Assembly (NCBI GenBank): GCA_964434855.1
Contig: CAYSWR010000009.1
Coordinates: forward strand, 1-45,673
DNA: 45,673 nt
From: UBA8516 sp964434855
GTDB taxonomy: Archaea > Thermoproteota > Nitrososphaeria > Nitrososphaerales > Nitrosopumilaceae
Reading direction: 5' to 3'
Under the pieces are notes generated by a model. The model was not told where the DNA came from. It searched no databases and worked only from the letters and a program-made list of their open reading frames with translations. This document shows positions 1 through 7,197 of the stretch, one piece after another. Position 1 is the stretch's first letter, and each line of letters starts with the position of its first letter. A program made the translations under genes and the position numbers.

Positions 1-40
1 TTTTAAGAAAGAATATTACAACGTAAGACGTAAGAAAACC

Positions 41-247
41 ATGAAGATAAAGTGCCCCAAGTGCAATGGCATAGCACATCTTGCTGATGACTTTTCTTCT
101 GTCAGATGTGATCCCTGTTCCCTTGATATGACATATGGCGAGTATGTGAAGATCATCGCATACAAAGACTCCACATATTCTGACATTTTAGGAGATTATG
201 TTGGTAGTACAGAGGGCACAAAAGCTGGAACTCTTGACGAATGGTAG
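41..247 (+). CDS. small zinc-ribbon-like protein, unknown function
   Basis: A 68-residue protein with two CxxC pairs (Cys5/Cys8 and Cys23/Cys26) in its first 26 residues, the layout of a small zinc ribbon. The remaining ~40 residues are polar and show no motif I recognise. A TATA-like stretch (gaatatta) about 26 bp before the ATG suggests a leaderless transcript and supports this start. The role is unknown; zinc binding is inferred from the cysteines. It is one of several tiny cysteine-rich proteins in this window and stands alone ahead of a membrane protein gene on the same strand. Confidence 0.7.
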   Translation: MKIKCPKCNGIAHLADDFSSVRCDPCSLDMTYGEYVKIIAYKDSTYSDILGDYVGSTEGTKAGTLDEW

Positions 248-296
248 AAAAAAACTACCTGTAAGATTTAATTAATTTCTAAAGAGACTGAGGTTA

Positions 297-932
297 TTGC
301 AGTTCATATTTGAGATCATTTTGAACCTGATAGGTTTTCTAGTAGGAATCGTCATCGGAATTTTATCTTATACTGGTTTTAAGAATACAGGCAGTCCTAC
401 TCTTTTCAGACTGACGATTGCCTTTTTGTCAATAAGCATAGGTTTTGGTGTAGTAGGAGCAGGATTTCTGACAGAATCTCTTATTATCAAATCTGGCGAC
501 ATAGAACCGTGGGTTCAGACCTTGGGCATAGGCATTCAGACAGTGGGATATTTTTTCATAGCTTTTTCTCACAGCATCAAGGCATTTTTTCCAAAATCAA
601 GATACTTCAGAACCATAGCAGTACCACTTTTTGTCATCCCAGGAAATTCAATTGAGCATATTATAAGGTCAATTTCTTTTATCCTATTGATATATGCGAC
701 AATAGAGACAATTCTATCGTATATGGAGAATAAGAAAAGCAGTACGGTTTTTGTGGCCTCAGGCCTTGGCCTTCTTGCTTTAGGCGAATTTCTAGGATGG
801 TATTCCGTTGTGTTTCCGCAATCAGTTCTTTACTATGTCTCAATATCTACCAAGATAGCGGGCTTGGGTGCCCTATTTGTTCCAGTTTCTAAAATGCCAC
901 TCACGGGGATGAAATTTGGCGGCAGTCTATAG
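297..932 (+). CDS. multi-pass membrane protein, unknown function
   Basis: A 211-residue, strongly hydrophobic protein with about six or seven predicted membrane segments, the first beginning almost at the N terminus. It starts at a TTG codon; no better ATG exists before the first membrane helix. Its 3' end overlaps the next gene, a winged-helix protein, by 17 nt, so the two are probably co-transcribed and translationally coupled. I do not recognise a catalytic motif. The pairing of a membrane protein with a winged-helix protein suggests a sensing or regulatory pair, but that is inference. Confidence 0.7.
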   Translation: MQFIFEIILNLIGFLVGIVIGILSYTGFKNTGSPTLFRLTIAFLSISIGFGVVGAGFLTESLIIKSGDIEPWVQTLGIGIQTVGYFFIAFSHSIKAFFPKSRYFRTIAVPLFVIPGNSIEHIIRSISFILLIYATIETILSYMENKKSSTVFVASGLGLLALGEFLGWYSVVFPQSVLYYVSISTKIAGLGALFVPVSKMPLTGMKFGGSL

Positions 933-1206
933 AACCCACATGAGTATCATAGGAGACATATTAGCTACTACTAGAGATGAAGCTCCAGATGAATCAGGAG
1001 CAAGTGTCACTTATCTAATCCGCAAGGCAAACGTTTCTCATGGAAGACTCTCTAAAATATTAGAGATGCTTGTGCAACAAGGTCTGCTAGAACAGAGAAG
1101 TTCTGATAGAGCATGCAAGTATAAGATCAGTGACCGAGGAAGAGAGTTTTTGCAGGCTTACCGTGGATTTAGAGAATTTGCTGACAACTTTGGTCTGAGA
1201 ATTTAG
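916..1206 (+). CDS. winged helix-turn-helix protein (HTH_45/ArnR1-like)
   Basis: A 96-residue protein with a winged helix: helices around residues 12-60 (VTYLIRKANVSHGRLSKILEML as the core, with SHGRLSKIL as the recognition region) followed by a wing ending in a KYKISDRGREFLQAY-type turn. This matches the small archaeal winged-helix family of ArnR1-like regulators. It starts at a TTG inside the end of the upstream membrane protein gene; this start keeps the YRT motif also found in its paralogue at 8342-8623. It probably binds DNA, target unknown. Its stop codon interlocks with the stop of a minus-strand miniprotein. Confidence 0.75.
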   Translation: MAAVYRTHMSIIGDILATTRDEAPDESGASVTYLIRKANVSHGRLSKILEMLVQQGLLEQRSSDRACKYKISDRGREFLQAYRGFREFADNFGLRI

Positions 1207-1295
1207 TATTCATCGTCTTCTGTTTCTTCGTCTTCTTCATCTTCCACATCGTCGTCAAAATCATCTTCAAAACCATTATCGGACTCGTCTGACAT
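1203..1295 (-). CDS. 30-residue acidic miniprotein
   Basis: An ATG-started frame of 30 codons whose product is dominated by Asp and Glu (over half of its residues) and ends in DDEY. Its TAA stop shares 4 nt with the TAG stop of the convergent winged-helix gene. A perfect 7-bp inverted repeat (1294-1300 and 1309-1315, 8-nt loop) covers the start codon and could be an operator or an mRNA hairpin. Such acidic tails and miniproteins are common in archaea with no fixed role. The low complexity means a chance open frame cannot be excluded. Confidence 0.45.
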   Translation of the reverse strand: MSDESDNGFEDDFDDDVEDEEDEETEDDEY

Positions 1296-1452
1296 CGGCT
1301 GTAAGAAAAGCCGATTTACTATTAAAGATTTAGTTATGATTCAGAATTTTCCATGTTTTATTTGAAAAGAATAACTACATGCTGAATACACTGTATTTCA
1401 AATAATCTTCACAGTACCGCTGTTGTGCACGGCAATTCTTTTCAACAAACTC

Positions 1453-1563
1453 TTATGATGGTGCTACCCAACCGCCACAAGAAACGCATATGTCCATGCC
1501 ATCTTCATTTACATAGGTTTCAGATCCTGGCGGGCATTGGCATTGTTGAATTTCTATATCCAT
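1453..1563 (-). CDS. 36-residue zinc-finger-like miniprotein
   Basis: Starts with ATG and ends with TAA, encoding 36 residues. The visible motif is a CxCPPG pair near residues 8-10 and a CxxCGGW pair near residues 26-29, a four-cysteine arrangement suited to one zinc ion. The codons look protein-coding and the two cysteine pairs are unlikely by chance. Function unknown. It lies alone between the acidic miniprotein and the threonylcarbamoyl-AMP synthase gene. Confidence 0.55.
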   Translation of the reverse strand: MDIEIQQCQCPPGSETYVNEDGMDICVSCGGWVAPS

Positions 1564-1639
1564 GCAACATACTACGACAATCAATCTTATATCATTTTCA
1601 ATAACAAAACATAATTTACTAATGACTAATTGAAAAATT

Positions 1640-2239
1640 GTGATAGTTGCTTGCGATCAGAGTGGAATTAATCTAGCTGCAACTACAATAAAAAATGGTG
1701 GTGTGGCAGTATTTCCTACAGATACTGTCTATGGCCTTGGCTGCGATCCACGAAATGCAAAGGCAGTAGAAGCGATTTTCCGAATGAAAAAGAGAAGAGA
1801 ATCAAAGCAGTTACCAGTACTAGGATATTCTAAGGAAGAAGTCTCAAAAATAGCTGTTTTTGATGATATTTCAAGCAAGATAGCTGACAGGTTCTGGCCA
1901 GGTCAAGTAACTTTAGTTTTGAAATTAAAAGACAATGAAATAAAAAAAGCAATGAATCTGAATGATAAGATAGCTGTTCGTGTACCAAGTCACCCATGTG
2001 TTTTGGCACTTTTAAAAGAGTGTAAACTCATTGTTGGCACTAGTGCGAATTTTTCTGGACATCCAGCTTTTTCTGATTCAAAGAAGGTTCAAGAAAATTT
2101 TTCTGGATATGATGTTTTCTTGGACGGTGGTACAATTTCAAATTCTGCGAGTTCAACTATTGTTGAAGTAAAAGATGGAATTTTGAGGATATTAAGACAA
2201 GGAAAGATAACAAAAGAGGAGATTATCAATTCACTTTGA
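1640..2239 (+). CDS. tsaC: L-threonylcarbamoyladenylate synthase (Sua5/YrdC/TsaC family)
   Basis: The 199-residue product has the YrdC fold signatures: an FPTDTVYGLGCD block near residue 28, a KKRRESKQLPVL block, and the GTSANFSG loop. This enzyme makes threonylcarbamoyl-AMP from threonine, bicarbonate and ATP, the first step of the t6A37 modification of ANN-decoding tRNAs. It contains only the YrdC domain and lacks the extra C-terminal domain of long Sua5 proteins. It begins at GTG. It overlaps the next gene (THUMP protein) by 4 nt, and a Cgi121-containing gene lies just beyond on the other strand, so t6A functions cluster here. Confidence 0.88.
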   Translation: MIVACDQSGINLAATTIKNGGVAVFPTDTVYGLGCDPRNAKAVEAIFRMKKRRESKQLPVLGYSKEEVSKIAVFDDISSKIADRFWPGQVTLVLKLKDNEIKKAMNLNDKIAVRVPSHPCVLALLKECKLIVGTSANFSGHPAFSDSKKVQENFSGYDVFLDGGTISNSASSTIVEVKDGILRILRQGKITKEEIINSL

Positions 2240-2757
2240 ATCTGATTATAACATCTAGTAGACATCTTGAGTCTGAAGCTGCAGAAGAAATGTCAGAAAT
2301 TCTAGAAGAACTTGGAGATTCTAATGTAACAGTCGAAATATCTGATCTATCTGGAATTCTTACGGCTACAACTTCACTTGATCCATTTCTGGTTGTAAAA
2401 AAGATTCGAGAAAAGATACTGGATGAACCGTGGTTGATAAGATATTGCCTAAGAGTCATACCATTACATGATACAGTGTATACAAAAAAAGAAGACATTG
2501 TAAATTCTGTTCTCAATCATGTCAGTGTAATGCAGATACATGATACATATAGAATCACAGTAGAAAAAAGACATTCTGAAATTCCTACTAGTGAGATCAT
2601 AAGTGAAATTGCAGACAAAATTCAGAATAAGGTATCACTTGAGAAATTTGATTGGATAATACTGATAGAAATACTTGGTAAGAGAACAGGAATTGCAATC
2701 CTAAGAGAGGACGATATCCTAAGTACACAGAAAGTAAAGCGCAGTTTATCTGAATAG
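2236..2757 (+). CDS. THUMP-domain RNA-binding protein (Tan1-like)
   Basis: A 173-residue protein in which about residues 60-165 resemble a THUMP domain (alternating strands and helices ending in an IEILGKRTGIAIL strand), as in archaeal Tan1-like proteins that bind tRNA. Tan1 helps form N4-acetylcytidine in eukaryotic tRNA; no catalytic domain is visible here, so an adaptor role is likely. It starts at TTG overlapping the stop of the upstream YrdC gene by 4 nt, a translationally coupled arrangement consistent with a tRNA-modification operon. Its 3' end overlaps the convergent Cgi121 gene by 12 nt. Confidence 0.75.
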   Translation: MNLIITSSRHLESEAAEEMSEILEELGDSNVTVEISDLSGILTATTSLDPFLVVKKIREKILDEPWLIRYCLRVIPLHDTVYTKKEDIVNSVLNHVSVMQIHDTYRITVEKRHSEIPTSEIISEIADKIQNKVSLEKFDWIILIEILGKRTGIAILREDDILSTQKVKRSLSE

Positions 2758-3519
2758 AATTGCTGCTTTTTCTGCAAGCAGATCTTCCAGTGGTGTATTT
2801 GATGTTACAGCTTCTAATTGTTTTTTTAATATTTTAAATTCTTTTTTTAGAAAGGTGGAATTTTTTATTGAAAACAAATTTGATTTCAGATTAGTTCTTA
2901 TTTCATTAAATAGTTTGTTGAATGATTGTTTTTTTCCAATTATTATTAAGACAAAATCTTGTTTTCTTTGTAGTCCAACCTTTTGTATGGCTTCACTGAT
3001 CTGTTTTGTACATGCAAATCGCATCAAAATGTCTGTCTCAATTTTATTTGAAAGTAGCATTCCATCTTTTTGTGCTGCCAACGATATTGCAATAATCTTT
3101 TTGGCATGATTTGAGCCAAGAACAAAAGATGATTGTATGCCCTGAATTACTAGATCTTGGTATTTTTTGCGTAAATCATCAAGAAATCCTACTGGATCGT
3201 CAATGCGTTTTACTCCCATAAGCTCTACATTGTTATTAAAAATCTGAAACTGTATTCTTTGACTGCCGCCATGTATTACAGGAATTATGCTTACAATATC
3301 TCCATCTTTGATCTTTGTTGCAAAACCATCAAGAGTGGAAGAATCAACTCCATTAACAGCAACTAGTATGTTTTTGACATCTATGGGAGCTGTGTTTTTT
3401 GGTATTTGTGTTTGAAGGAAATCTAAGAGTTCAGAGATAGTAGAATTGTCTTTTTCAAATTCTAATTTATCAGTGGCAAGAGTCTTTTTTGCTCCACCTA
3501 GAAGCTTTATTGTTATCAT
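2746..3519 (-). CDS. ubiquitin-like (MoaD/ThiS) domain fused to KEOPS subunit Cgi121
   Basis: A 257-residue two-domain protein. Residues 1-85 look like a MoaD/ThiS beta-grasp domain: N-terminal MITIKLLG strand, a DGDIVSIIPVIHGG end with Gly84-Gly85. Residues ~88-205 resemble Cgi121/TPRKB: a HAKKIIAISLAAQKDG helix and the conserved CTKQISEAIQKVGL segment. Cgi121 is the tRNA-binding accessory subunit of KEOPS, which transfers the threonylcarbamoyl group to A37. The tail (~205-257) is lysine-rich and helical. The Gly-Gly that normally ends a ubiquitin-like protein is kept but followed by Ser. A TATA-like caatata lies about 27 bp upstream of the ATG. The YrdC gene next door supports the t6A role. 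Confidence 0.75.
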   Translation of the reverse strand: MITIKLLGGAKKTLATDKLEFEKDNSTISELLDFLQTQIPKNTAPIDVKNILVAVNGVDSSTLDGFATKIKDGDIVSIIPVIHGGSQRIQFQIFNNNVELMGVKRIDDPVGFLDDLRKKYQDLVIQGIQSSFVLGSNHAKKIIAISLAAQKDGMLLSNKIETDILMRFACTKQISEAIQKVGLQRKQDFVLIIIGKKQSFNKLFNEIRTNLKSNLFSIKNSTFLKKEFKILKKQLEAVTSNTPLEDLLAEKAAILFR

Positions 3520-3577
3520 GCGTTATAAAATGGATTTTTGCCTATATTGAATTTTGTTCAGATTAAGAACTAGTAAT

Positions 3578-3841
3578 TTAGTTAAGTATCTCTTCTGCTT
3601 GCAGTTCTTCTGTTTCATTGGCAGATGAGGTTTCCTGCATTGCCTGAGCCTCTTTGTCTTTTTGCTCTTCGATTTCGCGTTTGATGTACGTAGTTATGTA
3701 ACCTGCAATTTCATTTTTGAGTCCTTTTGATCTAACTATAGCTATTTCATCTAGGGCCTTTTTATTTTGTGCAAAATCAGTTCCGAATTTAGCTTTGTGT
3801 AAAGCCATGACTTCTGTCGAAATTCGTTTGATTCTGTTCAC
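3578..3841 (-). CDS. rps17e: 30S ribosomal protein S17e
   Basis: The product carries the S17e signature: an NRIKRISTEVMALHKAKFGTDF segment in two parts, then NKKALDEIA and LKNEIAGYITTYIKRE. A longer open frame exists, but TTTTTTATA on the opposite strand at 3863-3871 places a TATA box about 26 bp before the GTG at 3841, and S17e proteins normally begin there, so I start at GTG (87 residues). Compared with ordinary archaeal S17e (about 60-70 residues) it has an extra acidic, Glu/Gln-rich C-terminal tail of roughly 25 residues. Sits between TatD and the Cgi121 fusion on the same strand. Confidence 0.85.
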   Translation of the reverse strand: MNRIKRISTEVMALHKAKFGTDFAQNKKALDEIAIVRSKGLKNEIAGYITTYIKREIEEQKDKEAQAMQETSSANETEELQAEEILN

Positions 3842-3862
3842 GCCTTCGATTGGACACAGGGG

Positions 3863-3871
3863 TTTTTTATA
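3863..3871 (-). promoter_or_regulatory. TATA box of rps17e
   Basis: The minus strand reads TATAAAAAA here, inside the 32-bp interval between tatD and rps17e. Its centre is about 26 bp upstream of the GTG at 3841, the usual archaeal TATA-to-start distance, so the transcript is probably leaderless and the GTG is the true start. Confidence 0.6.
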
Positions 3872-3872
3872 C

Positions 3873-4628
3873 CTATACACCCAGATAGCGCTTGGAATTT
3901 TGTTCAATATCATATGAAAGATCATCATATGTTTTGTTCAAAACACTGGCTGCACAAAACACAACACTTGGAAGAAAAGTGATTTGTGCAGTTTTCATTG
4001 CAAAACACCGTGAAAATCGTACAGGGCCATCTGTTTCTACAAGTATTTTGTCTTTGTTTGTTTCTGAAAGCAAGACTTGCTTATCTTTTGCATAAATCAT
4101 AGCAGGACCATAGGAAGTATAGCAACCAAGATCCATCGCTGCCTTTAGATGTTCTTTACTACCAGCAAACCAATGCAAAAGCACTCCAGGAATCGAATAT
4201 GAAGGCAGAATAGAAAGTATTTCATCCAATGTAGCGCGTGAGTGAATAGACACGGGTTTGTGTAGTTTTTCAGCAATTGAAAGCATTTTATGAAATACCG
4301 TTTCTTGTCTTTTAAAACCGTCTTGATTAGAAACATATGTTTTGTCAAGACCAACTTCACCAATACCAGTAATTTGACTAGAGTTTTTTTCTATCAATTC
4401 AATAACTGATTCTAAATCATCAGCTGCTTTTTCTGGATGAATACCCACAAATGACAACGCAAGTTTGGTTTTTTTTCCAAGCTCAAGTGTTTTTTCTGAA
4501 GTATGAAGATCCATTGATACACAGCATGCACGTATCTTCATTTTTTCCATGCTTGTAATAATGAATGGCATATCCTGCGAATATTCATCATCAGAAAGAT
4601 GGATATGCGCATCTGTGAGCCAGCTCAT
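3873..4628 (-). CDS. tatD: TatD family metal-dependent hydrolase (putative DNase)
   Basis: A 251-residue TIM-barrel hydrolase with TatD signatures: the N-terminal DAHIHL metal site, GIHPE near residue 63, GIGEVGLD (metal Glu) near residue 88, SIHSR near residue 127, LLHWFAG near residue 150 and the late LVETDGP. TatD proteins are metal-dependent nucleases linked to DNA repair or tRNA quality control. A TATA-like taaaata block about 26 bp before the ATG supports this start. It is divergent from the histone gene and upstream of rps17e on the same strand. Confidence 0.88.
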   Translation of the reverse strand: MSWLTDAHIHLSDDEYSQDMPFIITSMEKMKIRACCVSMDLHTSEKTLELGKKTKLALSFVGIHPEKAADDLESVIELIEKNSSQITGIGEVGLDKTYVSNQDGFKRQETVFHKMLSIAEKLHKPVSIHSRATLDEILSILPSYSIPGVLLHWFAGSKEHLKAAMDLGCYTSYGPAMIYAKDKQVLLSETNKDKILVETDGPVRFSRCFAMKTAQITFLPSVVFCAASVLNKTYDDLSYDIEQNSKRYLGV

Positions 4629-4731
4629 GACATGCCTTTAATTTTCTCCTTAAAATAGTCTGTAGAAATCGATTTGCGCGTAGGTTTTTTTCCACTCGAA
4701 GTCTTTTATCACAGATAAGAAAAACCACTTT

Positions 4732-4953
4732 ATGACAGCCTCGGAATTCGGTCTTTCTGCAATGTATCGTATTTTAAAAAAATCAGGTGCAGAAAGAGTG
4801 AGTGATGAATCTGCAGACGAATTAAGGAGGATATTGGAAGAAATCGGTACTGCCATAGCCAAAAGTGCGGTAGATATGTCGGTTCATGCGGGAAGAAAGA
4901 CAGTCAAGGCAGAAGACGTCAGACTGGCTGCAAAACCATTTGCAAAATTCTAA
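4732..4953 (+). CDS. archaeal histone
   Basis: A 73-residue histone-fold protein: three helices with the typical RILKKSGAERVSDESADEL, the long central helix, and a final GRKTVKAEDVRLAAKPF stretch. It forms dimers and wraps or bends DNA in the nucleoid. The TATA-like TTTTATC centred near 4706 lies about 26 bp before the ATG, so the mRNA is probably leaderless. Length and motifs match a single-domain archaeal histone with no tail. It is divergent from tatD and upstream of tRNA-Cys. Confidence 0.93.
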   Translation: MTASEFGLSAMYRILKKSGAERVSDESADELRRILEEIGTAIAKSAVDMSVHAGRKTVKAEDVRLAAKPFAKF

Positions 4954-4995
4954 ACCTAAAAGATTTAATTGTTCATCAGAAGCTTTTTTGACTGC

Positions 4996-5067
4996 GGTGA
5001 GGTGGCAGAGCGGCTATGCGTTCGCCTGCAGAGCGAATCTATAGGGGTTCGAATCCCTTCCTCACCT
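4996..5067 (+). tRNA. tRNA-Cys (GCA)
   Basis: Full cloverleaf: 7-bp acceptor GGTGAGG/CCTCACC, D stem GCA/TGC, anticodon stem TTCGC/GCGAA with loop CTGCAGA (anticodon GCA), 5-nt variable loop, and a TTCGAAT T loop. Discriminator base T; CCA is not encoded. No intron. It lies 63 bp upstream of the AIPR gene. Confidence 0.96.
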
Positions 5068-5129
5068 TTGTCATGATGATATCATAATAACCAGCCTTTC
5101 TAAATACAGGATTTTCTAATCATCATAGT

Positions 5130-6884
5130 TTGGCAGACAGAACCAATGGTCTATTGGAATACATCCCAGGTGCTCGTCCAATTTTGTTTCAGACTACAAA
5201 TGGACAACCACTTGAAGGATTTGTACAAAACATACGTAACAGTATTAAAGAATATGCAGAAAGTGCTCAGAGTGAAGTAGAAAAAGGGAACAATTTTTTG
5301 CAATGGGTTCTAACAAGAGTTTTTGAAGCAACTGAAGATGATGCTACTGATGCAATAGTAGATGGTGCAAACGATTTAGGAATAGACGCATATCTTCCAG
5401 TTGATTTTTCTGAAGGCACCGTGAGATTGTTTCAATCAAAATATGGCACATCTCATTCCATGGAAGCAATTGTTAAATTCAAAGAAGATGTCAAAAACCT
5501 ACAAAATCGAGATATTACAAAGATGCGCCCTGAGCTTGCACATCTTGTTACTCAGATACGTGAAAAGAATCTAAAAGTAGAATGTGTATATGTAACAGAT
5601 CAAAAAGTTGATTATCAAAACAGCGATTCTTTTGAGATATGCGATATTGATTCCATAGTACAGAAGCTCTGGGATAGAATAAAAAAACCAGCAGCAGGAA
5701 AAAAAGCATCTATCAAACTAGAAAGTAAACTAAAGTACCACAGTACAATACTTGGCATTTTGAAATTAAGAGAGTTAACAAACTTTGTTACAAAAAATCG
5801 AGACTATGTCTTTGAATCAAACATCAGGCAATGGATGCAGTTTAAAACCACAGTAAACAAGGGCATACGAGAAACTCTTCAAGAATCTCCTGACAAATTC
5901 TTCTATTACAACAACGGCATAACCATTGTTGTAAGCGACTTTGAAGAACTTGAGGATGATACGCTGATGCTACATGCACCTCAAATTGTAAACGGTGCAC
6001 AGACATCAAACTCTATTTTAGATCATGCAAAACGAACCCATAATCTGGAAGGAAGTATCACAGTCACTGTAATTAAAGCAGCAGATGAGCGTGATCAAAA
6101 CAATATTACAAAATATAGAAATTCACAGAATGCAGTACGGGGAAAAGATCTTGTTTCTTTGATGGATTTCCATAAATCTATAAAATCTCAGATGGAAAAC
6201 TTTGGATATTTTTATGAGATTCAAGCTGGTTCGTTCGATAGTAAGACAAAGTCACAACAAAGTGAGTTTACTGGGGATGCAACATACAACAAATATCTTC
6301 CAGAAAACCACAAAAAAGTAATTGTTGCAAAGGATGCAATACAAGCACTTGTAGCTGGTATTGAACAAAGACCCACAGAATCATACAGTTCACCTGCCCA
6401 GTTTCTTCCGCGCGGAAGTAAATATGATGAGGTTTTCAATGAAACCCTAAAAGACGATTGCAGAGTGCTTTTGTATCCATATCTTGTTAAGGAATATGCA
6501 AAAAAAATTCTCAATTATGGCAAGAAAGGTGGTCATAAGACAAAAAGATATGCTACTTTGTTCTTTCTTGCCACATACTTTAAGATCTTACATGAAAAAA
6601 TACTATCAACAAAAGGCGATTTTAAAGAAGATATCTCAAAGCTCGAACCTATTTTCAAGAGTGTTAAACTAAACCAGAGAATTTTGAAGCTGACAGATAC
6701 TATTGTAACAAAATTCTTGGAAGACACTGTTGTTGATGATGAAATGGACGCTGCAAACACCTATCATAATTTCTTTTCACATAATGTTTGGCAAGATTCT
6801 ATGATACGAGTTATTGAAAAGAAGATAAAACAAGAAGAAGATGAGATTAATTCTATTAAAAAAATAGTTCAGGATCTTTTCTAA
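5130..6884 (+). CDS. AIPR family protein (phage-defence type, restriction-nuclease-like N terminus)
   Basis: A 584-residue protein of the AIPR (abortive infection phage resistance) type. The N-terminal ~110 residues look like a restriction-endonuclease fold: GIDA with Asp86 and FQSK with the QxK pair at 102-104. The AIPR core has FYYNNGITIV at 258-267 and APQIVNGAQTSNSI shortly after, both typical of the family. Members act in anti-phage systems and can be found alone. It starts at TTG; a TATA-like ctaaatac lies just over 25 bp before it. It stands beside tRNA-Cys without any recognisable partner gene or methyltransferase, so it is either a solitary defence gene or a transferred remnant. Confidence 0.82.
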   Translation: MADRTNGLLEYIPGARPILFQTTNGQPLEGFVQNIRNSIKEYAESAQSEVEKGNNFLQWVLTRVFEATEDDATDAIVDGANDLGIDAYLPVDFSEGTVRLFQSKYGTSHSMEAIVKFKEDVKNLQNRDITKMRPELAHLVTQIREKNLKVECVYVTDQKVDYQNSDSFEICDIDSIVQKLWDRIKKPAAGKKASIKLESKLKYHSTILGILKLRELTNFVTKNRDYVFESNIRQWMQFKTTVNKGIRETLQESPDKFFYYNNGITIVVSDFEELEDDTLMLHAPQIVNGAQTSNSILDHAKRTHNLEGSITVTVIKAADERDQNNITKYRNSQNAVRGKDLVSLMDFHKSIKSQMENFGYFYEIQAGSFDSKTKSQQSEFTGDATYNKYLPENHKKVIVAKDAIQALVAGIEQRPTESYSSPAQFLPRGSKYDEVFNETLKDDCRVLLYPYLVKEYAKKILNYGKKGGHKTKRYATLFFLATYFKILHEKILSTKGDFKEDISKLEPIFKSVKLNQRILKLTDTIVTKFLEDTVVDDEMDAANTYHNFFSHNVWQDSMIRVIEKKIKQEEDEINSIKKIVQDLF

Positions 6885-6900
6885 ATTTTTTATACAAAAA

Positions 6901-6964
6901 GCGGCAGATGGGTGACCGATAGGTCTCTTGCAGGAGGTCCGCATCTAGCCATCCAGTCTACCGC
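6901..6964 (-). ncRNA. candidate structured small RNA (64 nt)
   Basis: A GC-rich island in AT-rich surroundings, closed by GCGG/CCGC at its ends, with inner helices AGA/TCT and TGG/CCA and a GACC-TATC-GGTC hairpin. On the minus strand a TATA-like GTTAAATAG centred near 6991 sits 26-27 bp before the first G at 6964, and the element ends in a T-run (TTTTTGT), as archaeal terminators do. It contains no tRNA signature and no clear C/D boxes. Family unknown; it could alternatively be a terminator-like structure for the AIPR transcript. Confidence 0.4.
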
Positions 6965-7032
6965 AAGATTATTCCTATAAGAAGTACTATTTAACATGAT
7001 TTTTATTACGAAAATATTGGAACTGAATCAAA

Positions 7033-7197
7033 TTGGAAATTGACAATGAAAAATGTTCCATGTGCAACAAACCAATAGTAGAACACAAGTATTATCCAAT
7101 GGAATCTTGGAACATCAAAGGTGTGTTATGTGGCTCTTGCTATTCTCAAAAGATTGCCGAGTTTTATCCTGGAACACATGAAAGAACTAGAACCTAA
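7033..7197 (+). CDS. 54-residue zinc-ribbon protein
   Basis: Begins at TTG (LEIDNEKCSMCNKP...) and has two CxxC pairs: CSMC near residues 8-11 and CGSC near residues 36-39, spaced like a zinc ribbon. The sequence between them is rich in aromatic and basic residues and the frame ends in TAA, interlocked by 4 nt with the stop of the convergent YkgJ-type gene. I believe this is a real conserved small protein of the lineage, but its function is unknown. Zinc binding is inferred. Confidence 0.65.
   Translation: MEIDNEKCSMCNKPIVEHKYYPMESWNIKGVLCGSCYSQKIAEFYPGTHERTRT

Noticed and set aside
1294..1315. 7-bp inverted repeat with 8-nt loop taken as a terminator
   Set aside because: It lies over the start codon of the miniprotein rather than after a gene and lacks a following T-run, so it is noted only as a possible operator or hairpin.
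4996..6884. Integrated element with att sites at tRNA-Cys
   Set aside because: No repeat of the tRNA 3' end, integrase or other mobile gene was seen near the AIPR gene.
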